Positions 12,573 to 24,952 of a stretch of 64,000 nucleotides of DNA are shown piece by piece (the stretch's first letter is position 1; the number at the start of each line of letters is the position of its first letter). The position numbers were made by a program, and so were the translations under genes. The notes under the pieces were generated by a model. It worked only from the letters and a program-made list of their open reading frames with translations, was not told the origin of the DNA and did no database searches. Source of the DNA: Engraulis encrasicolus (Eukaryota; Chordata; Actinopteri; Clupeiformes; Engraulidae); NCBI RefSeq assembly GCF_034702125.1, contig NC_085872.1, positions 25,450,502 to 25,514,501 of the forward strand, given 5' to 3'.

Positions 12573-12939
12573 ATGTCTAAGTGAGTGGGTGGTCACACTC
12601 TTTGCCTGTTTTTGTTTCCTGTGCCTGTTCTCAGCACTCTGTGGTGATGACCCTCTGCACCTGCCCCTCTGTCCTTACTCCCACCCTCTGTCCAATCACA
12701 CTGTCCCTGACACGGTGACACCATACTTTACTTGCAAAACACTGCCCTTTTGATGACACAAACCAAGGCATGTGTGAGATAGTAGTCGCTTCTGCCGTTT
12801 AGTTGTTTTGATCTGAGAAGCTGTTTGTCCAACATCTTGTTTTGGATAACTTCAAACTTCAGTGTTCTGTGCAGAAAGATACTAGCTGAGGGTGTTTGAT
12901 GTGCAGTTGGAAAGGAATTTCCCGCATTGGCAAAGCATG

Positions 12940-13049
<110 letters not shown>

Positions 13050-13619
13050 GGCGCGCGCATTAAGTGTGGAACGCGAATGGAGTGAGGTCAAGGAACGGAA
13101 TGTCTTCTTGGCAAACGCAATCATGAGGGATCACATTTTTCAACAAGAAGGGAAAAAAATCTATTTCTTCTGAAAACAGACCTTGGTATTTATGATGTAT
13201 GTAAGTCTCGTAGTTGTACAATCCTAACATTCTCTGAGGTCATCCTTTCTTAAAAATAGCTAAACATGTTTGAAATGTGGGATGATCAACAAGAATGAAT
13301 GTTAACTTGACCACTGTCACTGTGTAGAAGAGAGAGATTTAAAAAAATGTACTGAAGAAACGTAAACGTTACAACGCTAAATGGTGGCACAATGCAATGC
13401 CGTGGTGTATGCACAAAATCACGTCATGGCAATGATGACACAGAGGATGTCTTAAAATCCCTGGCTGAAAATGCGCCGATGACAGAGAGGGAGGGAGGAA
13501 TTAAACAGAAAGTTGTTTACATAACATGGGACGGAGACACCCACCCTAGCGTGAAACTGCGCACATGAACCTGTGTGAAAACGTCAGAGTCTGGGCTACT
13601 TTTGGCACCCAAAGCCGCT

Positions 13620-13757
13620 GGTGTGTGTGTGTATGTGTGCCTGTGTGTGTGTGTGTGTGCGTGCATGCGTGCGTGCATGCGTGTGTGTGCGTGCGTGTGT
13701 GTGTGTGCATATGTGCATGTGTGTGTGCATGCGTGCATGTGTGTGAGTTTGTGTGTG
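13620..13757. repeat. (TG/TGCG/TGCA)n imperfect microsatellite
   Basis: Alternating purine-pyrimidine tract mixing TG, TGCG and TGCATG units. The long open frame 13565-14122 running through it has no family resemblance. Confidence 0.93.
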
Positions 13758-13966
13758 ACCGTGCTGCTTTGTTGATCCACACAGTCCTGCTATTCTCTGT
13801 TCTTCTGGTCAGTGCCAAGACATGGTATAGCACGTCAACACTGAGGTTCTTTGCTGTGGTGGTATGTGAACTGACGGCTTTGTGTCATGTGCATGAGCAT
13901 GTTTTCCTCCCAAGGCGACAAACCCCTCCTCATGTGCAGAACATGCTCAATGTTGTGCCCTCTCTG

Positions 13967-14160
13967 CAGGGACGTATAGTATACCCCCGCAGCCCCCGCG
14001 AGGCAGGGGGGCCCATACGAGACGGGAGGCCCACATGGGCCCTTGACTTGAAGAAACGGGCCCCTCCACATGATATTACTGTAGGCCCTCTTTTTTTTCG
14101 TTTGGGGGGCAATTTTTGGTAGCTTGCAGGGGGGGCTGAAGTATTTGCGTTACGCCAGTG
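13967..14160. mobile_element. hAT-like MITE, 194 bp
   Basis: A perfect 8-bp duplication cctctctg (13959-13966 and 14161-14168) flanks a short element. Its ends CAGGGACGTATAG and, read inward from the right, CACTGGCGTAACG form an imperfect terminal inverted repeat. Non-coding. Confidence 0.8.
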
Positions 14161-14280
14161 CCTCTCTGTCAGACTGTTAACAAGTTTCATATGAGAGCAA
14201 TGTGTGTGTGTTTTTTTTTTTTGTGCCGGTGTCCTGTCTATATGAGCGACCCGTCGAGATGTGATTCTCTAGGCTACTGA

Positions 14281-14300
14281 GCATGCGCACGCATGCGCAC
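14281..14300. promoter_or_regulatory. Tandem NRF1-like sites
   Basis: Two adjacent copies of GCATGCGCAC match the core of the vertebrate NRF1 palindrome (TGCGCATGCGCA). Such sites are common in CpG promoters, and this lies 2.2 kb upstream of csrnp1 coding exon 1. No transcription start can be shown, so function is inferred only. Confidence 0.3.
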
Positions 14301-15230
14301 ACCCTCGCGTTGGTTTTCGCGGGTGATTGCCCATCGAATTGTGAGACCGCAAGTTACGATACAGGATCCCCTGAGACTGTCAACTTTAGTGACTCAAACT
14401 GTAGCCTATGTCATCCTGAGGTTACCACCAGTCATCCATAGTCTAGGTAGCCTATAGCCTGTCCACCGACTGTCATGGACTGAAAGTTACGATATATCCC
14501 CTGGGGGGAAAACGTGAAATAGCGTGGATCATCCAGCAGATCATTGGAAAATCTGCGAAATAGCGTGGCCTCGTACATTTGCTTCTTTGTTGCCTAACCG
14601 TAATCGCTCACACACTCAGCCTCGAACATTGTAACATCGATCAGAAAATACTATTTATGTAGAAAATTATTATGTAGACTATTTATGTAGGCCTAGAAAA
14701 AATCGCCACCTCTAATTGAGCTGTCAAAATGCTCCCTCCACCCTTTTCACTCAAGAATTTGCATCGACTGCATTGTAAAATGCCTGAACATGGTAAGAAA
14801 TGCACTGGCGTGGGGATGTTATGAAATTATGATTCCGGTCATTAAAAGACAGACATCTGCCAAAACAAAGCCACAATACGCTATCTGCTATCTGGGAATA
14901 TCTAAACCGCGCTTGTTTATCCCCATAGCACATGATTTCATGTGACAATTTGCCTTGCGAGCCCACGTCGCATTGAAACCAAACCAACAGCAAATGACTA
15001 CATTAAACAACCCGTAGCCAGGCCCTGATCCCAAACACTTTCTCCAGTATTTGCGCAAATCCAACTCAGTCTCTTTCATATGGCACGTTTCTTAAGTTGC
15101 TCAAACGAGAGGCTCACGGTTTTTAGTGGTCAGCAGCCGCACGTTCTAAACTCCGCACGAAATAAACAAAAGAATGGTTATTAAAACTGTCCTACGTGGA
15201 CCGATTGAAACGCCTTCCGCGGAAAATCAA

Positions 15231-15333
15231 GGTCGCTCATTTAGATGAGGCATCGCAAATCGATAGAACACCACTATCGAATAGGGCGACCGGTCGCTCA
15301 TCTCGACGAGGCAACACATCTCGACAGAACACC
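15231..15333. repeat. Two-copy tandem repeat, 61-bp period
   Basis: GGTCGCTCAT followed by GAGGCA and AGAACACC occurs at 15231-15272 and again at 15292-15333 with a handful of differences. It is GC-rich and CpG-rich relative to its surroundings. No known family was recognised. Confidence 0.75.
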
Positions 15334-15422
15334 GGCCAAAGCATTCTGCTAGCTAGGGAGAATGTCCTGACTTTTTCCTCTGGACTAACTGGAGGCATTT
15401 GAGGAATGTTAATCACTTAGAT

Positions 15423-15808
15423 CAGTGGTGCTCAAACTGTGGTACTTGTACCACTGGTGGTACTTGAGACATCTCTGGTTGTACTTGGAAGAATTCATTT
15501 TTTGTGCATGGATTTGAAGGCTGATCAAGTTGTTGCAGTCGAAAATGTCTCTTTGGTCTGAACTGTATGAATCTGAAAACATAATGCAGAATGATACTAG
15601 GCAAGCAAGAAATTTAAAAACAAACTTGCACTGAATGTGATCGTAGCTGTTGATGCCGTTATGAACCTCTCTTGTAGGCCTATTGACTGGCAAAAGTGAA
15701 TATGGAAGGACTTTGCTGTGATATTCTAATGCTGGTTGTCAAGGTGGTACTCGGAGAGTTCAATATTTTCTCAGGTGGTACTTCACACAAAAAGTTTGAG
15801 AACCACTG
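15423..15808. mobile_element. hAT-like MITE, 386 bp
   Basis: Ends CAGTGGTGCTCAAACT and, inward from the right, CAGTGGTTCTCAAACT, a 15/16 match. Flanked by acttagat/acttagag 8-bp duplications (15415-15422, 15809-15816). The interior carries several GGTGGTACTT units. The ends resemble a hAT non-autonomous family common in fish. Confidence 0.88.
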
Positions 15809-16255
15809 ACTTAGAGGAAAAAAGAGAGCCATTGACTTCTTGCCCGTGCTCTACACTGCTCTGCCTCCTGTTATCAGCAACCAATTTGGCAACAACTGGT
15901 CTTCAATTTCTTTGACCCCCTACCCATGTCAGAAGCACTCCCATCAGATCCGTTGAGGAGATTCTTCTGTCTGCAGGGTTGTTAGTGGAAACCTGAAAGA
16001 ATGTAGAAAATATTTCAACACTCAGCATTTAGTATATAAATGGCAATGGTGGTTTTAAGTCACATGTTTTTTTTTTCTCCTCAGAAATCGAACGTGTCCT
16101 TCATAGTTAACTCCTTAGCACAGAGCCTATGTTATAACCTTGCTGTCACCAAATTTGTAATAGCTATGTGTTAGTCTGATACTAATGTCTCTCAGTCATG
16201 TCATAGCAATGTTGTTACAATGTAGTTGAGTATTTTCAGCGAGTAGTAAAGAGAG

Positions 16256-16431
16256 ATTGTTTTGGTCTTTTACGACTTTATTGATGATAGGACAGTTTGA
16301 GAGGTGGACAGGAAGCGAATGGGGAGGGGTCGTCAAAGGGTCGGGAATCGGACCCGGGCCGGGAATCGAACCCGGGTCGACCGAATGGCAGACGAGTACC
16401 CTTCCGGTTGGCCACGGCAGGGCCAGCAAGC
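16256..16431 (-). mobile_element. tRNA-derived SINE just upstream of csrnp1 exon
   Basis: Minus-strand reading starts GGCCCTGCCGTGGCCAACCG and has a B box GGGTTCGATTCCCGG. The B-box/CCCGGGTC segment is duplicated, a small internal tandem. The same family is seen on the plus strand at 52768-52920 and 60112-60285. Its tRNA-like end is about 78 bp from the csrnp1 exon acceptor. Confidence 0.85.
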
Positions 16432-16528
16432 AATAAAGAGGTCCGCTGCCAGCGACCCCATCTGCAGTAAGAGGCTACTGACATTGACATTGGCTTCGTG
16501 TTTTCTCAGATAACGTCTGCCAGCTGCC

Positions 16529-19500
16529 ATGAGCAGGGATCTCAAGAGGAAGTTTGAGGACAGTGATGAGGATCATTACTGCACCTCCTCCTCCTCCTCC
16601 CCCTCCCCCTCATCACCTCCCTCATCCTCATCGTCCCCCAGCGTCCACAGATGGGACCTGGAGGAGCAGGAGGAGGAGGAGGAGAACACACAGAAAGAGT
16701 CTCCGGACCGGAGACTTGAACCCACGCCTCACACTCCACATTCTGCGTCCTCCCGTAAGTCACTCACCCACATTGTCCTCTCCTCCACAGTCAAAATAGT
16801 GCACAGTTTTCAAAGAATGCTTTATGGTCCCCCTGACTCTTATCAGGTTGAATGCACATACACATACATACACAAATGTATACACAAGGCGTTCCTGTTA
16901 TCAGTTCAAAGCATTTGTGACGAACAGCAGTTGATAAGGGACTATGTACAGGCCTATACTATGCATATAAAGACATGTCTGTGCACAGGTATCGTGTAAG
17001 ACAGGAGGTAGAAAAAATTGCAGAAAAAATAGTAATGGTGGCAAAAGTTGGGTTTTGTTTAAAGTGCTAGGAGACTATCCATTTTGCTGGCAATCAACAT
17101 GCAACCGCTAGCATGTACCACTAACATGAGTTTGTGAAGGGGTAATGCACTGAGTCAGACCTAGATTTGGGGTAGCGTATCTGTAATTGTCTGAGTAGAG
17201 AACAAAGGCTGCTGTACCCCCATCTGGTGGTACCTAAATGAACTGCAACACTGACCTCTATGGCCAAACCCAGAGAATTCTCTGTCTATGAATTACAGTA
17301 GGCCTACTCGCCCTTTTATATAGTTGTTTGTTTATGCTATACCTGACGATTTCTACCTCCTTCCTTTTTTTCTGAGCTGTAAACACATTGTCTTTTTTCT
17401 TACTCTGCACAGTGAGCTCCGTCCTGAGGAGCGCTAAGCCTAAGCGGGTTCGCAGGAAAGGCAGAGTCCACTTCGGCGCGGTGACAGTGTTTCACTTCCA
17501 GCGGTGTCAGGGCTTCACCAGCGTGCCCAGCCATGGGGGCTGCACTCTGGGCATGGAGAGGCGACACTCCTCCTACCATCGCTACAGCCTGGCGGAGCAC
17601 CGGGTGGAGCAGAGGCGGCAGCGCAGGGAGAAGCTGAGAGACAAGCTGAGGGAGGAGGCACTGAAGATGGTCAAGCAGAAGGTGAGTTTCCTGGTGTAGT
17701 CTCACTGCAAATAGAAACACAACTTCCATACTTTAACTAGACTGTTTTCAATGGACTTGATGTTAAAGGAGAATTCCTGCTGATTTCAACATGCCGTTGT
17801 ATTGCTCACACAATACTAGTGCTTTGTTTACATTTTAAAAACAGCAATCATTTTTAGGATGATATTTGGAGTATGTTGAGATGATTTTTAAATGCAAACA
17901 AAGCCATGTCTGACCTACAGTATGCATTAGAATAGCAATTACAATAGAAAGGGTGGAACAAAAAAAATGCCACGTCTTTGGGTATTGACAAGTCAAGGGT
18001 AGCATGAGCAATCCAACTGCTTGTTAAAATTGGTAGAAATTCTCCTTTGAGTATTACTTAAATGTAAATAGTATATGGCATATAATGTGGAATTGATCGA
18101 CATCATTTCTATTAAGGAATAGAGGGAATAATATGATATAGAGTGATTAACCCAATGTTGATGTGACATCATTCCTTCAGCTACTGAATAGTGGCAGTCT
18201 TACCAGGGAAGAAGCTCAAAATCTCACACTGGAGGATGTCCCAGAGGTTCAATTAGCCTTCAACAGTGTGGACAAGGAGGAGGAGGAGGAAGAAGAAGTC
18301 AAGGACAACAACGCAGATGGTGCGGAAGAAAATGATGAGGGATACTTGCCATTCTCGTACACTTCCAAGCAGAGGCGGAGGCTGTTGCAGCGTGCAGGTG
18401 TGACGTGCATCGACCGCGAGGAGAAGCGAGAACTGCAGGAGCTGCGGCGATGGCGCCAGGACTGCGGGTGCCACTGCCAGGGCTTCTGTGAACCCCTCAC
18501 CTGCGCCTGCAGTCTGGCCGGCATCCAGTGCCAGGTAGGCTATAACACGTCTGGACGGAGGTGTTTTAGACCCACGAACATGCTGGTTTTATGAAGTGAA
18601 AAAGCTTGTCATGTCATATGTGTTATTTTAACTTGCTGATGCCTGTAAACTTACAGTATATGGGTAGATGACGTGACGTGAACATTTTGCTGTCACAGGC
18701 TCTTAAAACTAAGTAAATTCATGCTTTCGAAATTGTCAATGTTTTAAATGATCAAACTAGTGTCCATGTTGTGAAAACGTAATGTGTAATAAAACCAGAG
18801 TTTAAATAAGTATACTTAATTTTGAGTCAAATGCCACATTTGTCCTATGGTGTGATTGTCACAAGCCTGGTTCTAAATGTTATAACATTTTTAAATAAAT
18901 AATCAAAGCTCAGTCATTTCTCTAAACAATCCTGGCATGTTTTTCAAGGTGTCTATTTTGGAAAGTGGCAATGTTTAATTTTTTTTCCAATTTTTCTGAG
19001 ACCATATGGACTTGTGAAACTTTGTCACAGAAAACAATATCCTGTGGTGTGACATCACATTTTTGGGTAATTCTGTGGATAATTATCTATTGTTGAAGCT
19101 CCAGCTGTTCTTAAATTGTGACTTCAGACCCTTAAGAAGCCAATAGCAAGGGTGGATTTTAGTTTTTTCTCTCAGAGTTCTTCAATCAATCAATTACGTT
19201 TTGCTACCACAAGATGTATTAGTTTTGCAGTCCTTTGGTGTGACAGCCATAAAATATATTTTGACAATACTGTATATTTTTATATTTTTTCCTTATGTTT
19301 ATGTATGCAAATGCATCTTACTGAAGGGGAAATTGTATTTCATTTGGCAACGACATGGCTTTAAATTAACTCAAAAGCTCAAAAGTCCTATGGTGTGATG
19401 GTAAAACTCCTATGGTGTGACACTTTGGAGTATCACACCAAGGACAAACAGGTCACACCAAAGGACTAGATATCTGTGAAATAGCTTTTAAAACAACTGG

Positions 19501-22066
19501 TAGTACATTTTTTGTTTGTTTTGTTGTTTGACTAGATAGCCTACATATTGTGTATTCAAATTACTCATTCCTTTATTGGCCATTAGAATTTATACTTTGA
19601 TGCATTGTTGATGAATATCTGCTGTTGATTTTAGATACTGTCAAAGGATATAAAAATGTCATTAATGGTGCTTTGAAACCATAGAATACAACGGTAACAG
19701 TGAAGGAAAGATGAGTGAGAGAGTATAGAGAAGTATAAATGAATAAAGTATGCTGCGGAGAGCTCAATATATAGCATAAATGTGCTTCCCAGCTTCAGAT
19801 ACCAAACAGGCACTGGCCACCACACACTACAGGTTCAATGGTGGGACAGTCATAGCATACCTACAAAGAGGGTGAGGTGTGATGGTCATGCCAAGGTCAC
19901 ACTTCACTATGAGTCTTATGAGCTCTGCAGGTTACATCTAATGACCTCATGGTTGTCATTAACTGTTAAGATAGGCTGATAAGCTATGACTCAAAGACTT
20001 ATAAGTGCAAAGTGTAGGTGCATATTGACTACAACATTACATTATGATCAAACGACAAAATAATCATGTTGATACATTTGTTTCTGGCTCAGTTTTGCAT
20101 TTCTGTCCTTTAGCGTGACATGAATGTCCTACGGTGTGACATTTTTTAAATGCTCAAATATTTGTTTGAACTTAACAATATTTTTGATAAACACTGAATA
20201 TTGCATTAGGGAAGAACAAATTATCATCCCTGAAAAGTTAGTATAAATTCGGACAATTTTGAAAATTTAAAAAGAAAGATATCTCTGTATTTCCTCGAAG
20301 GTTTCTAATAAGCTCACCTCAAATGGGAAAAAAATACTTAAATGGTAATTTCTCATTTAATTAACACTTTAAAAAAATGCAATAAATATGAAGAGTGTAA
20401 CAATGTTCATGAAACTCCATCAAGCCATTTCTACATTACTTAATATATATATTTCTTAACGTCACACCAAAGGACATATTTTCAGCAAATTGCTTTATCA
20501 ACGTAAATAAATAATCAATTAATAGACCTACATTGTGACCACTTGGATTTTTTGAAAGATCAATTGCTGCACTACGTAGACATATACTTTTTTCCCTCAT
20601 AAACAATGTTTTGTGAAAAAAATGTTTTTTGCAGCCTATCTGTCATCTACCCATATACATACATTATCATATGACATGTGGACCAAATAGGAATTAAATA
20701 AGTGAATGACTGTTCAGAAGTTGTGGATATTTTCAGTGTCAGGCACTGCTTTAGTACTCCTAGCAGCAGGTGTTTTAACTTCACAGGTAGAGATCGTGGC
20801 TTGAGCATGTACAAAACAATCCCTGCCAAAGATTTAATTGAAAATCCTTTTTGTCAAAGTTCCTGATTCCAATAAGCACACAGATAATCAGCCCACCAAG
20901 AATAATGAGCGAATTCATCTGAATTATTTCAGATTTAACACAAAGAGGAATTGTTATTTGAACTATCTGAAGATGAGATTATTACGTATAGTCAGTTCCC
21001 ACTGATGTTTGAAAACATTTAACTGTACACAAGGTCAGACATTGAGAAAAAAAGGCTTTTGAAGTCTTGAGAATGAGTTTCCTCCACGTCTGTTTCTTAT
21101 CTTGTTGTGACTCCTCTGTGTTCTCCAATCCTGCAGATGGACCGCTCCAGCTTCCCCTGCGACTGCAGCAGGGACACCTGTGGTAACCCAGCTGGCCGCG
21201 TGGAGTTCAACGCCGGCCGAGTGCAGACCCACTACATCCACACCCTGATGAGGCTGGAGCTGGAGAGACGGCGGCTGGATGACAGACTACAGAGGAGGCA
21301 TCCCATGAATGAGGAGGAGGAGGAGGAGGATGATAACGTGGGTGGGCGACGTGGGAGTGAGAGTGGGCAGGGGACTCTGAGCTGGTTGAACAGCTCTGTC
21401 GATGACACCCTGCTTTCTCTAGAGAGCTGTGCCACCACCCCTCCCTTGACTCCTCTCTTCCCAGCTCCCGGTTTCATTATTGGGGCTGAGGTGACTGCCG
21501 AGGGGGAGAACAGCTGGAGCAGTGACATGACGGACTCCTCCTGCTTCTCCATGCAGAGCAGAGACTCAGGGGCCGACCTGGACACCCTAACAAGTACACA
21601 GGATCACAGAGACATGGGGCAAGACGTCCTCAGCCTGGGACTTGAGTCTGATGATGATCTCCCATTTAGCATTGATGGGGGTGACCACAGTCTGTGTCTT
21701 GAGAACAACAGGGAAAAGGCTTTGAGTTTGACGCAGATGTCCACGTCAGTGTTTCTTGATGAAAATGCCAATCAGACTGATGCCATGTTTCCGTACGAGG
21801 AGGCGCTCCCAGACCCGCCACACACGCCCTCGCCCTCTATTGGGGACTCGTCTGAGAGCTACATGGACCCCAGCCTGTCCTCCTGCTCCAGCTTGGAGTT
21901 TTTTGATGACCTCCATGACTACCACGCTAGTCCGGCCGTCAGCCATCTTAGGGAGTACAGCAGCTATCTCAGTGACGGCGACCTCTGCTCCCTCACCGGA
22001 CATGGCTTTCACCAAGGGGAAGATATGGGCACGCAGCTTCTAGAGTCTCTTATAGGAGTTGCCTAG
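16529..22066 (+). CDS. csrnp1: Cysteine/serine-rich nuclear protein 1 (AXUD1)
   Basis: Family members are nuclear sequence-specific transcription factors; human CSRNP1 is an AXIN1-induced immediate-early gene. Coding exons are 16529-16754, 17413-17681, 18181-18534 and 21137-22066, all with GT..AG introns and consistent phases, giving 592 aa (human about 589). Visible hallmarks are N-terminal [11 protein letters not shown], a Ser/Pro run, [17 protein letters not shown] (exon 2), [13 protein letters not shown] and a Cys-rich region beginning CGCHC at about residue 260 and crossing into exon 4. Exon 4 also has [19 protein letters not shown] and a C-terminal LESLIG. The last two favour csrnp1 over csrnp2/3. 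Acidic Glu runs in exons 1, 3 and 4 are longer than in human. The exon starts at 16510 after TTTTCTCAG, leaving 19 nt of 5' UTR, so at least one upstream non-coding exon is expected. Confidence 0.93.
17767..18046. mobile_element. TTAA-flanked MITE in csrnp1 intron 2
   Basis: Ends AGGAGAATTCCT and, inward from the right, AGGAGAATTTCTACC, flanked by TTAA (17763-17766) and TTGA (18047-18050). It shares CAAGTCAAGGGTAGCATGA with the element at 57422-57800, in opposite orientation, so both belong to one family. The TTAA preference suggests piggyBac- or Kolobok-type transposition. Confidence 0.78.
18661..20653. mobile_element. 2-kb element with internal GGTGTGAC repeats, csrnp1 intron 3
   Basis: Terminal inverted repeat TGGGTAGATGAC is exact at both ends, with TATA adjoining on each side as a possible target duplication. 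About eleven copies of a motif near TCCTATGGTGTGAC lie inside, in both orientations (for example 18843, 19040, 19231, 19385, 19407, 19452, 20126, 20461). Such interspersed motifs resemble transposase-binding arrays. No transposase frame is present, and the superfamily was not recognised. Confidence 0.72.
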
Positions 22067-22776
22067 CTAGCTACCAGCTACCATGCACATATAAAGAGCT
22101 GAATGCCCTCGTGTGTTTTTGGAGTTATTAGCATGGAGAGGGCCTTATATTAAGTGCCTTATACATATTGCATATAAAAAGGATATTCCTTTGCTTTAAA
22201 AAATGGTAGGATGTTTTAATCCTCCTGACTGTGTATTTCTATAGAGTGTTACCATAACCTCTCACTTTCATGCTTATCTTCAATTTTTTTTGTGACAACC
22301 AGAGATCTGCAGTGTCTTATTCCCTGAGCAGGAAATTATTGCACTTGGCAGTGACTTGTAGCAGTTTATATGAATCTTGGATTTCCTGTCTGTGTATCTA
22401 ATAACAGAACCTCAGGGACCTTTGCCATATCATAACTTGTTGGGATGTTTATAGATGCTATAATAATAATAATAATATTAATAATAATAATGATAATGAT
22501 AATAATAATACAGTGATAATAAATATGTACAGTAATAATGGAATGTGACTGGTACAAAACTTTGACATTTGTTGACAATAGTGAACATGAAGACATCGTA
22601 ATTTGTCTCTCCTGAGTTGGGAACTACTGCACTGTGGCATATGAACAAGTTATTAAGAAGCACAAGTTTTATTTTCATGCCATCGGCTATATTCTCTGGT
22701 TTCTGTCTACATGCTGATGATGGTCCAAAATTACACATGCAATTTCCAGGGTGATGCATTGGTCTTAAGCAGAAGT

Positions 22777-22786
22777 TTATTTATTT
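22777..22786 (+). promoter_or_regulatory. AU-rich element in csrnp1 3' UTR
   Basis: TTATTTATTT contains the UUAUUUAUU nonamer known to promote rapid mRNA decay. It lies about 710 nt after the csrnp1 stop and before the candidate poly(A) signals. That fits an immediate-early gene, but function is inferred. Confidence 0.45.
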
Positions 22787-22970
22787 GATATTTATCATTT
22801 GTACAGTGTCGACAAGAACATCAACTATATGGTCAATCAATCAATCAATCAACTAAAATCAAAACGTGCCATTAAATATTACTGCTTATACATTCATTTC
22901 CTTATTTAATTTGGATTTTTTTTCTGTGCGTGAATACAATACTTTTCTGGATTTTTTTGACTGTAAATGC

Positions 22971-22989
22971 AATAAAATAATGAAATAAA
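22971..22989 (+). promoter_or_regulatory. Candidate csrnp1 poly(A) signals
   Basis: AATAAA occurs at 22971-22976 and 22984-22989, about 0.9 kb after the stop codon and before any other gene. Confidence 0.5.
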
Positions 22990-23123
22990 CAGACAACAGT
23001 CATGTGTCACAACTGTACTCGGGACAGATGCACCAAGACAGGCCTTCAGAAATGTAAGGAACTGGAAGGAAGTCGTTGTATTGTTTATTGGCCTACTGCT
23101 GTGCAAATCATTACCCCCCTCCC

Positions 23124-23124
23124 C

Positions 23125-23159
<35 letters not shown>

Positions 23160-23249
23160 GTATTAATAATAGTGATATCTTTATTATTAGTAGTAATATT
23201 GTTGTTATTATTATTGTTGTTATTATTATAGGGCCTAATTGTTATTATA

Positions 23250-23287
<38 letters not shown>
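23124..23287. repeat. (AAT)n...(TTA)n inverted trinucleotide repeat
   Basis: An AAT-repeat run (23126-23170) is followed by TTATTATTG and pure TTA repeats to 23287. The two runs are complementary and could form a hairpin. A shorter AAT/ATG tract lies at about 22460-22510. Confidence 0.93.
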
Positions 23288-23474
23288 GATAGGCTAGCCT
23301 AGGCCTACTTGGTTATTCACCTGGCATGTCCAGACATAATCAGTATGCTACAAAAGATGAAGACAAATAGGCCTACCTGCATCACTTCATCAGTAGCCTA
23401 GTGTCCACTGTTCACAGTTACCGGTACATGGAGTACAGTATGTACTGTATGTACAGTATGTACTGTATTCCATG

Positions 23475-24670
23475 CAGGGGCGCCTGCAGACTTGATCAGT
23501 AAGGTACGCACCAACCTGAATGATGAAACTGACAGACGCCATATCATTAGGTACAACTTTTCAAGCGTTATACTTTTCGACTCGGGTAGAAAGTTGGCGC
23601 AGAGGTGTCTGCTGCAGCATGAATGAAGTTCACGTCACAAACATGGCTGAGATGGGACCATAAAAAGCCCGGGCACGTTGTGCAAGAAAAGGCAGAAAGC
23701 GACTACATCAGCCTGTTAACCCACCGGGGAATGCACCGAATGTTAGTCCAGGCTGATCCCAAATGCGCAATAGAGACAGAGCACAAGAACCACCGACGCA
23801 CTCGCACACAAATCGCAGAATGCTGTTCATATCAGCAAACGGGAAAACGTGCGCATTAGAAACACCCAAACTGCATGTCATCAAAACATGCAGAATTGCT
23901 TTAGAACTAATGCTTTCCCGAACATAATGCGTAGCACACACAGCTAACCAGCTGTCAGTCCTGCCGTCCAAAGCTAGTACAAAGCAAAGTTCCGTACCTC
24001 TCATAAAACCGTCTATGTAGAAAGCCACAATACACAGAACGGTAACCAAAACACTTTAGGAAATATGACACCAGAAGCAAAGTACCCTATAATATTTGCC
24101 GCGGCGGGCTCAGTGATGAATGTAACAGCTTAGCCTACCTGTACTGGTACCATCCAATGTCTTCTTGCTAGCCCACATGACAACTGGTTTTTGGCTGCTT
24201 GAAACTTGTCACCTTCAAGACATTGACTTCGGTTATATGATTTTTCTGCCATCAGCGACGCCACGTCATATGTGTTATTCCAAGTGGGAAATGGAGAGCT
24301 GATAACTAGAACTACTAGACTTAAATTTGTGGACTATCTGACTGGAGGTAGCCGCTCAAGTTAGAATTCAGCTGATGGAACTAGAACTTGCTGCTGTATC
24401 TTTTTTTTCCAGGAGCGCGCGAGTTTTACGCACAGAGGCAAAAGGCAGGCTATCTGCCTTTGTAAATTAATGGTGCCCAGCCATAATCTATGCTCTTTAA
24501 TTTGCTTCATGCTGCTTTTTCTCGTATAATATGTTGCATTGTCACAACATTCATAGAAGACACAATAGGCGTAATATTTATTTATTAAAAATAAAAAAAA
24601 CAACTAAAAACTCCCTCCACTGGTGAAGGTACGCACAGTGCGTACGGCCGTACGGCTCCAGGCGCCCTTG
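23475..24670. mobile_element. hAT-like non-autonomous element, 1.2 kb
   Basis: Ends CAGGGGCGCCTGCAG and, inward from the right, CAAGGGCGCCTGGAG, with a perfect 8-bp duplication attccatg (23467-23474 and 24671-24678). The largest internal frame (minus, 24049-23708) resembles no transposase. The right end lies only about 280 bp upstream of the gorasp1 start codon. Confidence 0.88.
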
Positions 24671-24952
24671 ATTCCATGTACCGGTAACTGTGGACAGTGG
24701 ACAGTGGGCTCTTTACAGTACGCCTACATGGGGAAGAAAAGTATGGGGAACAGTAGGCGGCCGGGACGAGCCAATCGTCTTCTCCTGATCTTCTTAGCAG
24801 CCCTGCAATCTCATGAATCGGGATCGACTACACATGCCTCTCCGAATCTTCGCGCTAGTACAACATGGCCACGAAGTAAGAAATCTTTACGCTCCTCCCT
24901 GTTCAAGATAGTAGATTCCATGTAATAACACAGTTAATATACACTTCGCGAA

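Noticed and set aside
13565..14122. 185-aa plus-strand open frame
   Set aside because: Runs through a TG repeat and then into a hAT-like MITE; no family match.
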